64,000 nt of DNA from Gammaproteobacteria bacterium (GCA_022450155.1 JAKUQR010000004.1:124001-188000); one strand, 5' to 3'; numbered from the stretch's first letter, positions 9,202-17,409 are shown. The notes: a model not told the origin generated them from the letters alone. Numbers and translations are program-made.

Positions 9202-9999
9202 ATGAAAGTGGCAGCACTGCAGATGAATTCCGGTGAAGTGGTGGACGAAAACCTCACGGTCGCCGACGGTCTGATTGGTCAGGCGGTTGAGTCCGGTGCC
9301 GAGTTTGTTGTGTTGCCGGAAAATTTTTCCCTGATGACCGGAAATCATGAAGTCAGGCTTGCTGCGGCCCAGCGTGGTCTGGAAGCTCAGCGCTTTCTAT
9401 CGGAGTTGGCTAAAAAACACAGCATTTCACTGGTGGGGGGTTCAATTCCACTGGCAAGCACTGAAGGAAAGGTCACGAACAGCTGTTTGATGTATGGCGC
9501 AGGCGGCGAGTTTCTTGCGCGTTACGACAAGATCCATCTTTTCGACGTTGATGTAGGCGGTGGAGAGTCGTATCAGGAGTCAGCTCGAACTGACGCTGGA
9601 TCCCAACCAGTGCTGGTTTCCGTGCCCAACACCCAGGTGGGCCTGACGATTTGTTACGACATGCGTTTCCCAGAACTCTTTCGAACGCTGAGCGAGCGTG
9701 GTGCTGAAGTGTTTACCGTTCCGTCCGCTTTCACTGTACCAACAGGACAAGCGCACTGGCATGTTCTGCTGCGTTGCCGGGCGATTGAGAACCTTGCCTG
9801 GATCATCGCGCCGGCGCAGGTGGGGTGTCATCCGGGTGGGCGAGAGACCTTCGGCCACAGCCTAATTATTGATCCATGGGGTGAGGTTGTCGCTGAGCAG
9901 ACCGAACCCACGCCCCAGGTGGTGTTGGCCGACATCGATCTTCAATCGGTTCGAGACAAACGGCGCCGCTTTCCGGTGTTGACCCACCGCCGGCTATAA
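9202..9999 (+). CDS. Carbon-nitrogen hydrolase (nitrilase/omega-amidase family)
   Basis: A 265-residue nitrilase-superfamily enzyme with the complete triad: Glu40 (VLPEN), Lys110 (YDKIHLFD) and Cys151 (TICYDMRFPELF). The YDKIHLFD and CYDMRFPELFR sequences resemble the Nit1/deaminated-glutathione amidase branch, a metabolite repair function. The substrate is inferred from the family. It is followed by a convergent minus-strand gene pair. Confidence 0.9.
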   Translation: MKVAALQMNSGEVVDENLTVADGLIGQAVESGAEFVVLPENFSLMTGNHEVRLAAAQRGLEAQRFLSELAKKHSISLVGGSIPLASTEGKVTNSCLMYGAGGEFLARYDKIHLFDVDVGGGESYQESARTDAGSQPVLVSVPNTQVGLTICYDMRFPELFRTLSERGAEVFTVPSAFTVPTGQAHWHVLLRCRAIENLAWIIAPAQVGCHPGGRETFGHSLIIDPWGEVVAEQTEPTPQVVLADIDLQSVRDKRRRFPVLTHRRL

Positions 10000-10062
10000 A
10001 CACGTGTAGTGAATCGGGCGGTACGCGTGACGAGGCTGGTTGTGAGATGGCTCCGTGATACT

Positions 10063-10542
10063 CTAAATAAACAGATTGACGTTAGCTTCTCCAGCGTGTT
10101 CGAAGTAGGTCGCAGCCCCGCCGATGTCGATGTTATCGATAAAATCTTCTCGCTTCATGTCAAATAAATCGATGGTCATCTGACAACCGATCAGTTTTGC
10201 ATCAGCTTCGAGACACAAATCCCGAAGCTCTTCAATCGTGGCCACGCCTTTTGACTTGATGGTATTTTTCATCATGGCAGTCATCATTGTTTCCATCCCG
10301 GGCATGGCTGTACCCAGAACCGGGAACCACTTGTTCATAGCCATCGGCATGGGCATGCCGGGATTGCCGAGAGGGCTGACTTTAAGGTCGAGCTTTTTCT
10401 TGAGCAGTTGCAGTCCGTAAAAGGTAAAAAACATGGTCACCTGGTAGCCCAGTGCCGCAGCGGTCGAGGCTAGAATGAAGGGCGGGTAAGCCCAGTCAAG
10501 TGTGCCTTTTGTTGCTATGATGGTCAGTCTTTTGGAATCCAC
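10063..10542 (-). CDS. dsrE2: DsrE2-like sulfur-carrier protein
   Basis: A 159-residue DsrE/DsrF-fold protein, GTG start behind a good AAGGAG. The opening (LTIIATKGTLDWAYPPFILA), the methionine- and proline-rich loop and the conserved cysteine in KLIGCQMTIDLF (Cys120) fit DsrE2. This protein is encoded with TusA and a rhodanese in many sulfur oxidisers and takes part in sulfane-sulfur transfer. tusA lies 58 bases upstream on the same strand. The third partner, a rhodanese, appears only as a remnant at 12.6 kb. Confidence 0.85.
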   Translation of the reverse strand: MDSKRLTIIATKGTLDWAYPPFILASTAAALGYQVTMFFTFYGLQLLKKKLDLKVSPLGNPGMPMPMAMNKWFPVLGTAMPGMETMMTAMMKNTIKSKGVATIEELRDLCLEADAKLIGCQMTIDLFDMKREDFIDNIDIGGAATYFEHAGEANVNLFI

Positions 10543-10600
10543 GGTTTATCTCCTTCGAAGTGGTGTCGGATCCAAGTCAGATATTGTCAGTGGGCTCGGT

Positions 10601-10834
10601 TCAAGCGATTTTTTTCAGCATGAAGTGGAACTCGCCGTCGAGTTCTGAAGAGTCCAGCAGTTCGTTGCCGGTCTGTTTTGCGAATGCCTCAAAGTCTTTT
10701 ACGGATCCGGGGTCGGTCGCCATAATCTTCAGAATCTGACCACCGATCATTGTGTTCAGGGTTTTTTTGGCCCTGAGGATGGGCAGGGGGCAGTTGAGTC
10801 CGCGCGCATCGAGTTCCTGGTCAAAGTTGGACAT
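10601..10834 (-). CDS. tusA: TusA family sulfur carrier
   Basis: A 77-residue TusA/SirA-fold protein with the signature LDARGLNCPLPILRAKK; Cys15 is the persulfide-carrying residue. In sulfur oxidisers TusA passes sulfane sulfur from rhodanese to DsrE2, DsrEFH or DsrC. It heads the minus-strand tusA-dsrE2 unit. The divergent bepA gene begins about 230-290 bases away, so the space between holds both promoters. Confidence 0.93.
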   Translation of the reverse strand: MSNFDQELDARGLNCPLPILRAKKTLNTMIGGQILKIMATDPGSVKDFEAFAKQTGNELLDSSELDGEFHFMLKKIA

Positions 10835-10999
10835 ATCGGTTGCCTTTACACGAGTTGTTTTAGGTTCATGGCTTTAAAACGCCAGGCATTACGAATTCGG
10901 TTGGTTGGTCGGCGCCTGCACCGCCAAATGGCTGGACCAGTCTACCCTTGTCAGACGCGGGATTCACGGTCAATTCGCATCAGTCACTGAAGAATAATC

Positions 11000-11013
11000 T
11001 AATCTTAAGATTA
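11000..11013. promoter_or_regulatory. 14-bp perfect palindrome between tusA and bepA
   Basis: TAATCTTAAGATTA is a perfect 14-base palindrome in the divergent intergenic region, in an AT-rich patch unlike its surroundings. Its position between two divergent transcription units suits an operator for a dimeric regulator. The protein is unknown, and a chance occurrence cannot be excluded. Confidence 0.4.
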
Positions 11014-11128
11014 ATCGGATCGATGACCTGCGAAAAACAGTAAAAAAGACCGTAACGGGGGCGATATGTGTGATCCTAGAATCCACGCTGGAACCAGCGG
11101 TCACCGCTGGCGGGGGTACAATCAGGCC

Positions 11129-12577
11129 GTGAAACCATCTCTTCCCAAGGCGCTATTGCAGACCAGTTGCTGTTTGATTTTCGTCGCTGTGGCGGTGTTG
11201 CGCTGCCCACTGGCTGGCGGCGATGAACTGACCCGACTGGATGGTGATGCGCTGAAGGTGGTGGTCACTGCCGAAGAACAGGCGTTAGGCCGCGAATTCA
11301 TCCGTCTGGCCCGCACGCGCTTGCGCTTGATTGAAGACCCTTTGTTGGTGAACAGTGTGGACCGAATTGGAGCTCGCTTGGGTCAGGGCCTGAACGTTGA
11401 GCCGGGCGTCATCGGGTTCCATCTGGTCGATAACCCCGCGATCAATGGCTTCGCGGGTCCGGGCGGTCAGATCGTTTTGTTTACGGGTCTGATTGCAACC
11501 GCTGAAACCGAGGCAGAATTTGCCTCGGTGATCGCCCATGAACTGGCCCATGTTACCCAGCGCCACTTACCGCGAATGATCGAACGTGCTCGCAAGCGGC
11601 AGATACCTGCGACGGCTGGCCTGATCGCTGGAATTCTTCTTGGGGGTCAGGCCGGTGCGGCCACTATGGCGGCGACCAATGCCGCAGCCCTGTCGGATCA
11701 GTTGAGCTATACCCGCACATTTGAACGTGAAGCAGATGCCATAGGTTTAAGAATACTCAGTACCGCAGGCTACGAACCGCAGGCGATGGCGCGGTTTATC
11801 CAGCGTTTGGCACAAGACACCCGGTTTCAGGTAAACGAGACACCCGAATATTTTCGCACCCACCCGCTGTCACTCAACCGGATCGCAGAAATCGAATCAC
11901 GTGTGGTAGGTCATCCTCAGGAAGCAACATCACAGACGCTAGAGTATCTGCTTTTGCGGGCGAGAGCGTTGGCGAGATACGGCGCGGATGCAGAACATCT
12001 GGCCGCCACTTTTCAAAGCCAGGCGGGAGCGGACATTCCAGAGGTGGCAAGTGCTGGTCGTTATGGCCTGATGCTCAGCGGCCTGCGTACAGGGGCCTAT
12101 AATCAGTCCGTTGAGCTGGCCCTGTCACTGCGGGCGCAGTCACCCAAGAATATTTTTTATGTGGTGGGCTTGGCCGAGTCACTGCAGGCGACGGGTGATC
12201 TTAACAGTGCCTTGAAGCTGCTCGCTGAAGCGACGACGACGGTACCGGATGATCCAGTAGTTGCGAGTTATTATGCCGATATGTTGATCAAGGCCGGCAA
12301 ACCTGATCAGGCCAAACCGGTGATTCGTGCCGGACTTCGGGCCTTACCACACAGCATGCGACTGTTCAAACTGTTGGCACGCGCTGAAGGCGAACTCGGC
12401 CGCACCGCAGAATCGTTTCAGGCACTTGCTGAATACCACTATCTTTCAGGCGAATTGCAGACAGCGCTGGCCAAGTTGACAGCTGCGCTGCAGTACGCGC
12501 AAGCGAGCGCTTATTTGACGGCGAGTATTACTGCTCGGCGATCTGAGATATTGCAAGAAGTCGAGCAGGACGACTGA
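11129..12577 (+). CDS. bepA: M48 family metalloprotease with TPR repeats (BepA-like)
   Basis: A periplasmic zinc protease/chaperone for outer-membrane protein quality control. The HELAH zinc motif is at residues 137-141 and the third ligand is in EREAD (Glu201), followed by a C-terminal TPR region from about residue 290. The frame extends upstream to ATG 11066, but GTG 11129 leaves an ordinary signal peptide (basic start, then LLQTSCCLIFVAVAVL). Related genomes commonly place bepA beside tusA, dsrE2 and a rhodanese, as here. Confidence 0.92.
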   Translation: MKPSLPKALLQTSCCLIFVAVAVLRCPLAGGDELTRLDGDALKVVVTAEEQALGREFIRLARTRLRLIEDPLLVNSVDRIGARLGQGLNVEPGVIGFHLVDNPAINGFAGPGGQIVLFTGLIATAETEAEFASVIAHELAHVTQRHLPRMIERARKRQIPATAGLIAGILLGGQAGAATMAATNAAALSDQLSYTRTFEREADAIGLRILSTAGYEPQAMARFIQRLAQDTRFQVNETPEYFRTHPLSLNRIAEIESRVVGHPQEATSQTLEYLLLRARALARYGADAEHLAATFQSQAGADIPEVASAGRYGLMLSGLRTGAYNQSVELALSLRAQSPKNIFYVVGLAESLQATGDLNSALKLLAEATTTVPDDPVVASYYADMLIKAGKPDQAKPVIRAGLRALPHSMRLFKLLARAEGELGRTAESFQALAEYHYLSGELQTALAKLTAALQYAQASAYLTASITARRSEILQEVEQDD

Positions 12578-12721
12578 CCACTGCACGGTATGTGGTGTGG
12601 TCAATCTCCAAACAATATCAAGAACCTACTCAAAGTCGGTTACCCCGCCCACAAAATCAAGTGGTATCGCGGTGGCATGTAGGACTGGGAGATCCTCGGC
12701 CTGAGCACCGTAAAGCCCTGA
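12578..12721 (+). pseudogene. Remnant of a rhodanese-like sulfurtransferase
   Basis: Directly after the bepA stop, in the same frame, the sequence reads MWCGQSPNN, then LLKVGYPAHKIKWYRGGM, an in-frame TAG (12680-12682), then DWEILGLSTVKP and TGA. The WYRGGM-x-DWE-x-LGL sequence is the C-terminal part of rhodanese domains with a C/W-G-Q-S-P loop. The N-terminal half is absent, and the TAG replaces what is usually Gln. Since tusA-dsrE2-rhodanese form a module next to bepA elsewhere, this is most likely the decayed rhodanese of that module. Confidence 0.72.
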
Positions 12722-12738
12722 GCGGACAGAATTGTGTT

Positions 12739-12768
12739 ATCAAGAAGGGCTTGCTTGCCCTTCTTGAT
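12739..12768 (+). terminator. Perfect 12-bp hairpin upstream of the 71-residue protein gene
   Basis: ATCAAGAAGGGC, a six-base loop TTGCTT, and the exact reverse complement GCCCTTCTTGAT form a strong stem. No T-run follows on the plus strand, so it is not a classical intrinsic terminator. It could act as an attenuator, an mRNA-stabilising element or a leftover terminator. It ends 33 bases before the next ATG. Confidence 0.5.
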
Positions 12769-12801
12769 GCACGAGAACTCCAACATCCCAACAGTTACAA
12801 C

Positions 12802-13017
12802 ATGAACAACGTGTACAACGTGTACAACGTGTACAACGAGACCATAGACCAGCTCGAAAAACTGGGTATCGATAAGGACTATATCCAAGGATGGGCCGGT
12901 GGATACTTGGGTAATCCCCAGCGCGAGGAACAGCGGGTCACCGACGCCTATACGGCCGGTTATGAAGATGGACAGAGTGGTGTTACAGATAAGGCCATGA
13001 ACTGGCAAAGTAGCTGA
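12802..13017 (+). CDS. Small conserved-looking protein with RMF-like GYxxG pattern
   Basis: A 71-residue soluble protein. The frame is open upstream to 12592, but that part overlaps the rhodanese remnant and hairpin and looks non-coding, so ATG 12802 is preferred; no clear ribosome-binding site precedes it. It begins with a 9-base unit repeated three times (NVY NVY NVY) and continues IDKDYIQGWAGGYLGNP and AYTAGYEDGQSG. The last motif recalls ribosome modulation factor, but the basic residues of RMF are missing. Function unknown; it sits between the tusA/bepA genes and the dsr operon. Confidence 0.5.
   Translation: MNNVYNVYNVYNETIDQLEKLGIDKDYIQGWAGGYLGNPQREEQRVTDAYTAGYEDGQSGVTDKAMNWQSS
12811..12837. 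repeat. Three tandem copies of a 9-bp unit
   Basis: GTGTACAAC occurs three times in succession at the 5' end of the 71-residue protein gene. It encodes Val-Tyr-Asn repeats and keeps the frame whatever the copy number. Confidence 0.85.
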
Positions 13018-13067
13018 GTACTGGTCCCATTAGTCTCAACGCCAACTGATCTACGTTGGTTTTGGCT

Positions 13068-13128
13068 GCCTATCGAGTGCAGCGGAAGAACCCAGGATGT
13101 TGTGCATCGACTGCTGCACTTGATAGGC
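13068..13128. repeat. 16-bp inverted repeat (one G:T mismatch) before the dsrB remnant
   Basis: GCCTATCGAGTGCAGC (13068-13083) and GCTGCACTTGATAGGC (13113-13128) are complementary except for one position that would pair as G:U in RNA. The loop is 29 bases. It lies in the non-coding gap just before the surviving part of dsrB. It could be a transcript hairpin, a regulatory element or the scar of a small mobile element; no transposase or flanking target duplication is seen. Confidence 0.55.
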
Positions 13129-13161
13129 CTATAATTTCTCCTTTCCTTCTCGTCCCATCAG

Positions 13162-13607
13162 GTCAACGGTAAGCCAACTCTGGAAGTGGATGAAAAAAAT
13201 GCATCTGTTGCGGTGCCTGCTATCCACCGTGTCCACCCATGCAGATTAACGATCCCGAGCATACAAAACTCGCCATATGGGTGGGCGGTAATCATTCTAA
13301 TGCACGCAGTAAGCCAAGTTTCCAGAAACTCGTCGCCTCTGGCATACCGAATAATCCGCCCCGCTGGCCGGAAGCGACGGCTATCGTCAAGCGAATTCTC
13401 AACACCTACAAGGACGATGCCAGGGACTGGGAGCGCATAAACGACTGGATCGATCGCATTGGTTGGCCGCGCTTTTTTGAGCTGACAGGCCTGCCTTTTA
13501 CGAAGTATCACATCGATCACTGGCGTGGTTCGCGTCAGAGCCTCAATGCATCTACCCATATCCGGTTCCTAGGGAGGTCAGATGAAATTCTCTGTCATGG
13601 TCAATGA
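13162..13607 (+). pseudogene. dsrB: dsrB remnant (dissimilatory sulfite reductase beta subunit, C-terminal part, frameshifted)
   Basis: The frame starting near 13162 reads VNGKPTLEVDEK. A run of seven A (13193-13199, where eight would keep frame) then shifts it, and the next frame reads CICCGACYPPCPPM, then INDPEHTKLAIWVGG and GWPRFFELTGLPFTKYHID, ending ASTHIRF. This is the ferredoxin domain and C-terminus of DsrB; the siroheme half and all of dsrA are absent upstream. After IRF, TTCCTAG would give the expected stop if one C were missing; instead the frame runs into dsrE and ends at 13607. Confidence 0.8.
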
Positions 13608-13974
13608 GGGGCCGTACACCCATCAGGCCGCTGATACGGCGTATCACTTTACTCGGGCAGCGCTCAATGCTGGCCACGAAATTTTCCGAGTGTTTTTCTA
13701 TCACGACGGTGTTTACAATGGCACGCGGATGACGACCCCGCCCCAGGATGATCGTCATATCGTAGACCGGTGGAGCGAACTGGCGCACGATCATGACATC
13801 GACCTGGTGGTCTGTGTCGCCGCGGCCCAGCGCCGTGGTATCCTGGATAAAGACGAAGCCAAACGCAACGGCAAAGATGGCGACAATATCGCACCGGGTT
13901 TCCGCATATCAGGCCTGGGCCAGCTGATCGAGGCCGGCATTGAAGCAGATCGACTGCTGGTCTTCGGCGACTGA
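13582..13974 (+). CDS. dsrE: Sulfurtransferase subunit DsrE
   Basis: A 130-residue subunit of the DsrEFH hexamer, which passes persulfide sulfur to DsrC. It has the reactive cysteine in LVVCVAAAQRRGI at residue 78, the same position as the active cysteine of Allochromatium DsrE. An AGGGAGG ribosome-binding site lies four bases before the ATG, in the tail of the dsrB remnant. The gene is intact and followed by dsrF and dsrH. Confidence 0.95.
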   Translation: MKFSVMVNEGPYTHQAADTAYHFTRAALNAGHEIFRVFFYHDGVYNGTRMTTPPQDDRHIVDRWSELAHDHDIDLVVCVAAAQRRGILDKDEAKRNGKDGDNIAPGFRISGLGQLIEAGIEADRLLVFGD

Positions 13975-13990
13975 CGAATCGGGCAAGGCT

Positions 13991-14389
13991 ATGAAAAAAT
14001 TCATGTACGTCAATCGCCACGCTCCCCACGGGACCATCTATCCGCTTGAAGGTCTTGAAGTGGTGCTCATTGGTGCCGCTTTCGATCAGGACGTCAGCAT
14101 GGCGTTTATTGGTGACGGCGTGTTCCAGCTCAATAAGGGCCAGGACACTGCCGATTCAGGCATGAAGAATGTTGCGCCCACCTACGGTGCATTGGGCGAT
14201 TATGAGGTCACCAAGCTGTACGTGGAGCAGGAATCGCTCGACGAAAGAGGCCTAGAATTAAATGATCTGATGAATCTGACTTGGGAAGATGAAGAAGAGG
14301 ACTGGGCGGAAAAACCGTCGATCCGGGTGGTCAGCCGAGCACAGCTATCAGACCTGCTTGAACAACAGGATGTGATTCTGAATTTCTAG
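13991..14389 (+). CDS. dsrF: Sulfurtransferase subunit DsrF
   Basis: A 132-residue DsrE-fold protein beginning MKKFMYVNRHAPHGTIYPLE and continuing VVLIGAAFDQDVSMAF, as in DsrF of sulfur oxidisers. The ATG at 13991 was chosen over an upstream in-frame start at 13940 that would overlap dsrE. It is part of the DsrEFH complex. A strongly acidic stretch (WEDEEEDWAE) lies near the C-terminus. Confidence 0.93.
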   Translation: MKKFMYVNRHAPHGTIYPLEGLEVVLIGAAFDQDVSMAFIGDGVFQLNKGQDTADSGMKNVAPTYGALGDYEVTKLYVEQESLDERGLELNDLMNLTWEDEEEDWAEKPSIRVVSRAQLSDLLEQQDVILNF

Positions 14390-14391
14390 CA

Positions 14392-14700
14392 ATGACGATG
14401 CTGCACACGGTCAACAAGTCGCCATTCGACAGTCACAGTCTACAGACCTGTCTGGGACTAGCCAAATCAGGCAGCGATATCCTGCTGATAGAAGATGCAG
14501 TGTATGCGGCAATGTCCGGTACAGCTGTGACGTCGATGGTCGAAGCCGCGATGGCCTCCTCCACCATTTACGCGCTGGAGCCGGATCTCAAGGCGCGCGG
14601 AATCGGATCCGAGAAGATGATCAGCGGTATAAATCTCGTTGGCTACGACGGATTTGTGGAACTTGCGGTAACCAACGATAAAGTGCAGAGCTGGTTGTAG
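14392..14700 (+). CDS. dsrH: Sulfurtransferase subunit DsrH (TusB-like)
   Basis: A 102-residue third subunit of the DsrEFH complex, with MLHTVNKSPFDSHSLQTC placing the conserved cysteine at residue 20. It starts two bases after the dsrF stop. A complete DsrEFH distinguishes oxidative Dsr systems from sulfate reducers. dsrC follows after 22 bases. Confidence 0.93.
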   Translation: MTMLHTVNKSPFDSHSLQTCLGLAKSGSDILLIEDAVYAAMSGTAVTSMVEAAMASSTIYALEPDLKARGIGSEKMISGINLVGYDGFVELAVTNDKVQSWL

Positions 14701-14722
14701 ATTAATTAAAGGGAGAGTCGAT

Positions 14723-15055
14723 TTGGCATTTGAAGTCAATGGTAAAACCTACGAGACAGACGAGGAAGGCTATCTCGCTAACTTGAGTGACTGGAACGCT
14801 GACGTTGCCGACCGTATGGCGACTGCGGATGATTGCGATCTCAGTGAATACCACTGGGAAGTCATCAATTTTCTGCGTGATTACTACGAGGAGTATCAGA
14901 TCGCTCCAGCAGTGCGGGTCCTGACCAAAGCTATCGGTAAACGATTGGGCAAAGATAAAGGCAACAGTAAATATCTCTATGAACTGTTCCCCTATGGCCC
15001 GGCCAAACAGGCCTGTAAGTATGCGGGCCTGCCCAAGCCAACCGGCTGCGTCTAA
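14723..15055 (+). CDS. dsrC: Sulfur carrier DsrC
   Basis: A 110-residue DsrC/TusE-family protein with both redox cysteines: Cys98 in KQACKYAGLP and the penultimate Cys109 in the terminal TGCV. DsrC carries sulfane sulfur from DsrEFH and presents it, in the classical pathway, to DsrAB and then DsrMKJOP. The start is TTG behind a good GGGAG, giving MAFEVNGKTYETDEEGYL, the usual DsrC opening. The key cysteines are intact although its usual partner DsrAB is missing. Confidence 0.95.
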   Translation: MAFEVNGKTYETDEEGYLANLSDWNADVADRMATADDCDLSEYHWEVINFLRDYYEEYQIAPAVRVLTKAIGKRLGKDKGNSKYLYELFPYGPAKQACKYAGLPKPTGCV

Positions 15056-15136
15056 ATGTTAACGCGCGTCACGATCGGTTCAGCCTACTAGTTGGACACG
15101 GCAGATGCCGGGTCGAATTTATAGAGAGCGCTGGTT

Positions 15137-15874
15137 TTGATTCTGGGCACTGTCTATGCCTTTCTGTTTCTCGTGGCAGCACTCTGTCTCGTTGTGGGTG
15201 TGGCTTTGCGAGTTATCCGCTACGGCAGGACACCGGCACCACTGGTTATTCCAATCACGCCGGCGCCAACGACGACTGGCGGTGTTGTCGCCCGGATGTT
15301 TCGCGAGGTCGTGTTGTTCGAGAGCCTTTTCAAAGCAAGCAAGTGGACCTGGCTGTTCGGCTGGTTGTTTCATTTCGGGTTGCTGGTTGCTCTGCTGCGC
15401 CATTTACGCTACTTCACGGAACCCGTGTGGCAGTGGGTCGAATTGATCCAATGGGTAGGCCTCTACGGGGGTGGGGTGATGCTGTTTGGTTTGCTGGGGC
15501 TGTCGGCCCGTCGTTTTCTGGTCGATCGGGTTCGCTACATTAGTGCGCCGTCGGATCACCTGATGCTGGTACTGCTGGGAGCCATCGCAGGTTCGGGGTT
15601 TGCCATTAAATACGGCGTTCATTCCGACATCGTCGCACTTAAAGCGTTTACTCTCGGGCTGGTGGCATTCGACTGGCAGCCGTTGCCGGCTGAGCCTTTG
15701 TTGCTGATCCACCTGACACTGGTCATCTTTTTGATGGTCATATTTCCGTTCAGCAAGCTCCTCCATGCACCAGGTGTTTTTTTTAGTCCCACCCTTACGA
15801 TGAAAGATACGCCCCGGGAAAAACGCCACAGCGCGCCGTGGGCAGACGAAATCAACCGGTTAACCCGACGGTAG
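15137..15874 (+). CDS. dsrM: DsrM, cytochrome b subunit of the DsrMKJOP complex
   Basis: A 245-residue inner-membrane protein of the nitrate-reductase-gamma/HdrE family, with five or so hydrophobic segments and heme-ligand histidines in LFHFGLLVALLRHLRYF and later helices. It exchanges electrons between the quinone pool and DsrK. The start is a TTG at 15137. dsrK follows directly. Confidence 0.92.
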   Translation: MILGTVYAFLFLVAALCLVVGVALRVIRYGRTPAPLVIPITPAPTTTGGVVARMFREVVLFESLFKASKWTWLFGWLFHFGLLVALLRHLRYFTEPVWQWVELIQWVGLYGGGVMLFGLLGLSARRFLVDRVRYISAPSDHLMLVLLGAIAGSGFAIKYGVHSDIVALKAFTLGLVAFDWQPLPAEPLLLIHLTLVIFLMVIFPFSKLLHAPGVFFSPTLTMKDTPREKRHSAPWADEINRLTRR

Positions 15875-15883
15875 TTTTTGCTC

Positions 15884-17380
15884 ATGGCGAAACACGAATT
15901 CTCCATCCCTGTTGTCAAGGTGACCCTCGAGACCCCGCCATTACAGCCGGCAGCCATGGCACACAGCAGTCCCTTTGTTGCCAAGGCCGAGCATCAGGAA
16001 CCATTGGGATTCCCCGGCGAGCTGGTTGACAACTGGAAAACGGTCGCCCTTGACAAAATGGAGGAACTGCTCGGCAAGTATCGTGCACTGCCGGTATTTC
16101 TTGATTCGTGCGTGAAGTGTGGTGCCTGCACGGACAAGTGCCACTATTACCTGGGGACCGGTGATCCCAAGAATATGCCCGTCGCCCGGCAAGATCTTTT
16201 ACGCAGCGTCTATCGTCGCTATTTCACAGTTGCCGGCAAGTACTTTCCGAAGCTGGTGGGCGCAGTCGAGTTGACCGAGGAAGTCATTGATGACTGGTAC
16301 CGTTACTACCATCAATGTTCCGAATGTCGACGTTGTGCGGTTTACTGTCCATTCGGTATTGATACGGCAGAGATCACGATGGCCGGTCGCGAAATTCTGG
16401 CCTCGATCGGTGTGGGGCAGAAGTATGCCAACGAAATTATCGGCAAGGTGCACAAAATCGGGAACAACCTGGGGCTGCCGGAACCCGCGCTTGTCGATAC
16501 GCTCGAAGGCCTGGAAGAGGAAGTCGAGGAAGAGATCAATGTGCCCGTCAAATTCCCGTTGAACCAGACGGGTGCGGAGGTGCTGCTGGTGATACCGTCT
16601 GCTGATTTTTTTGCCGAGCCCCATGTGTATGGTCTTATTGGCTATGCCAAGGTCTTTCATCAGGCAGGAATCAGCTGGACCCTGAGTTCTTATGCATCAG
16701 AAGCTGCAAACTTTGGTATTTTTATCGGCAACTACGAAAACATGCAAAAGATCGCCGAACGTATTCGTCAAGCCGCGCTCGATCTCGGTGTAAAACGGAT
16801 TGTGGTGGGTGAATGTGGTCACGCCTGGCGTGTTGCTTACAGTTTCTGGAACACGCTGATCGGACCATTCGATTTTCTAGATCCGGCATATCCCGCTCCC
16901 CAACATGTCTGTGAGCTGACGTATGACCTACTACAACAGGGTCAACTCAAGCTCGATCCGGCGCAGAATGATGACAAGGTGGTGACATTCCATGATTCGT
17001 GCAATGTCTCGCGAGGCTCGCGCATGGGCGACACGCCTGGAGGACAGTTCACTATTCCCAGAGCACTGATCAGGTCGGCCTGCTCGCATTTTGTTGACAT
17101 GGCACCTGAGACCACCCACGAACACACATTTTGTTGCGGCGGCGGCGGCGGGTTGCTCACCGATGATCTTCTCGAACTCAGGATAAAGGGAGCCCTACCT
17201 CGTGTGAGTGCCCTAAAGCGGGTTATCGAGGAAAACGGTGTGACGCACATGGCGGCCATCTGTGCAATCTGCAAGAGCCAGTTCAGCAAAGTATTGCCGG
17301 AATATGGCATGGGTATGGACATGGTGGTGGGTGTTCACCAGTTGATCGGTGATGCGCTCGTGTTTGAACCGGCCCAATAA
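15884..17380 (+). CDS. dsrK: DsrK, HdrD-like iron-sulfur subunit
   Basis: A membrane-associated subunit of DsrMKJOP thought to reduce or oxidise the DsrC trisulfide or disulfide. It has two 4Fe-4S motifs (CVKCGACTDKC, and CSECRRCAVYC followed by PFG) and HdrD-type CCG features, notably FHDSCNVSRGSRMG and TFCCGGGGGLLTDD. The frame opens at TTG 15878, but ATG 15884 gives the better start. Intact, about 498 residues. Confidence 0.95.
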   Translation: MAKHEFSIPVVKVTLETPPLQPAAMAHSSPFVAKAEHQEPLGFPGELVDNWKTVALDKMEELLGKYRALPVFLDSCVKCGACTDKCHYYLGTGDPKNMPVARQDLLRSVYRRYFTVAGKYFPKLVGAVELTEEVIDDWYRYYHQCSECRRCAVYCPFGIDTAEITMAGREILASIGVGQKYANEIIGKVHKIGNNLGLPEPALVDTLEGLEEEVEEEINVPVKFPLNQTGAEVLLVIPSADFFAEPHVYGLIGYAKVFHQAGISWTLSSYASEAANFGIFIGNYENMQKIAERIRQAALDLGVKRIVVGECGHAWRVAYSFWNTLIGPFDFLDPAYPAPQHVCELTYDLLQQGQLKLDPAQNDDKVVTFHDSCNVSRGSRMGDTPGGQFTIPRALIRSACSHFVDMAPETTHEHTFCCGGGGGLLTDDLLELRIKGALPRVSALKRVIEENGVTHMAAICAICKSQFSKVLPEYGMGMDMVVGVHQLIGDALVFEPAQ

Positions 17381-17409
17381 CTGCGAGCGATGTTAGTCAA
17401 GAGAAAACC

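Noticed and set aside
12592-12801. Upstream extension of the 71-residue protein frame
   Set aside because: It reads through the rhodanese remnant and the 12-bp hairpin in a different frame and resembles no protein, so the later ATG was preferred.
12811-12837. The triplicated 9-bp unit as a CRISPR-like array
   Set aside because: The units are directly adjacent without spacers and lie inside a reading frame.
13068-13128. The 16-bp inverted repeat as an integron attC site
   Set aside because: The terminal RYYYAAC/GTTRRRY boxes and the extrahelical bases expected of attC are not evident, and no integrase is present.
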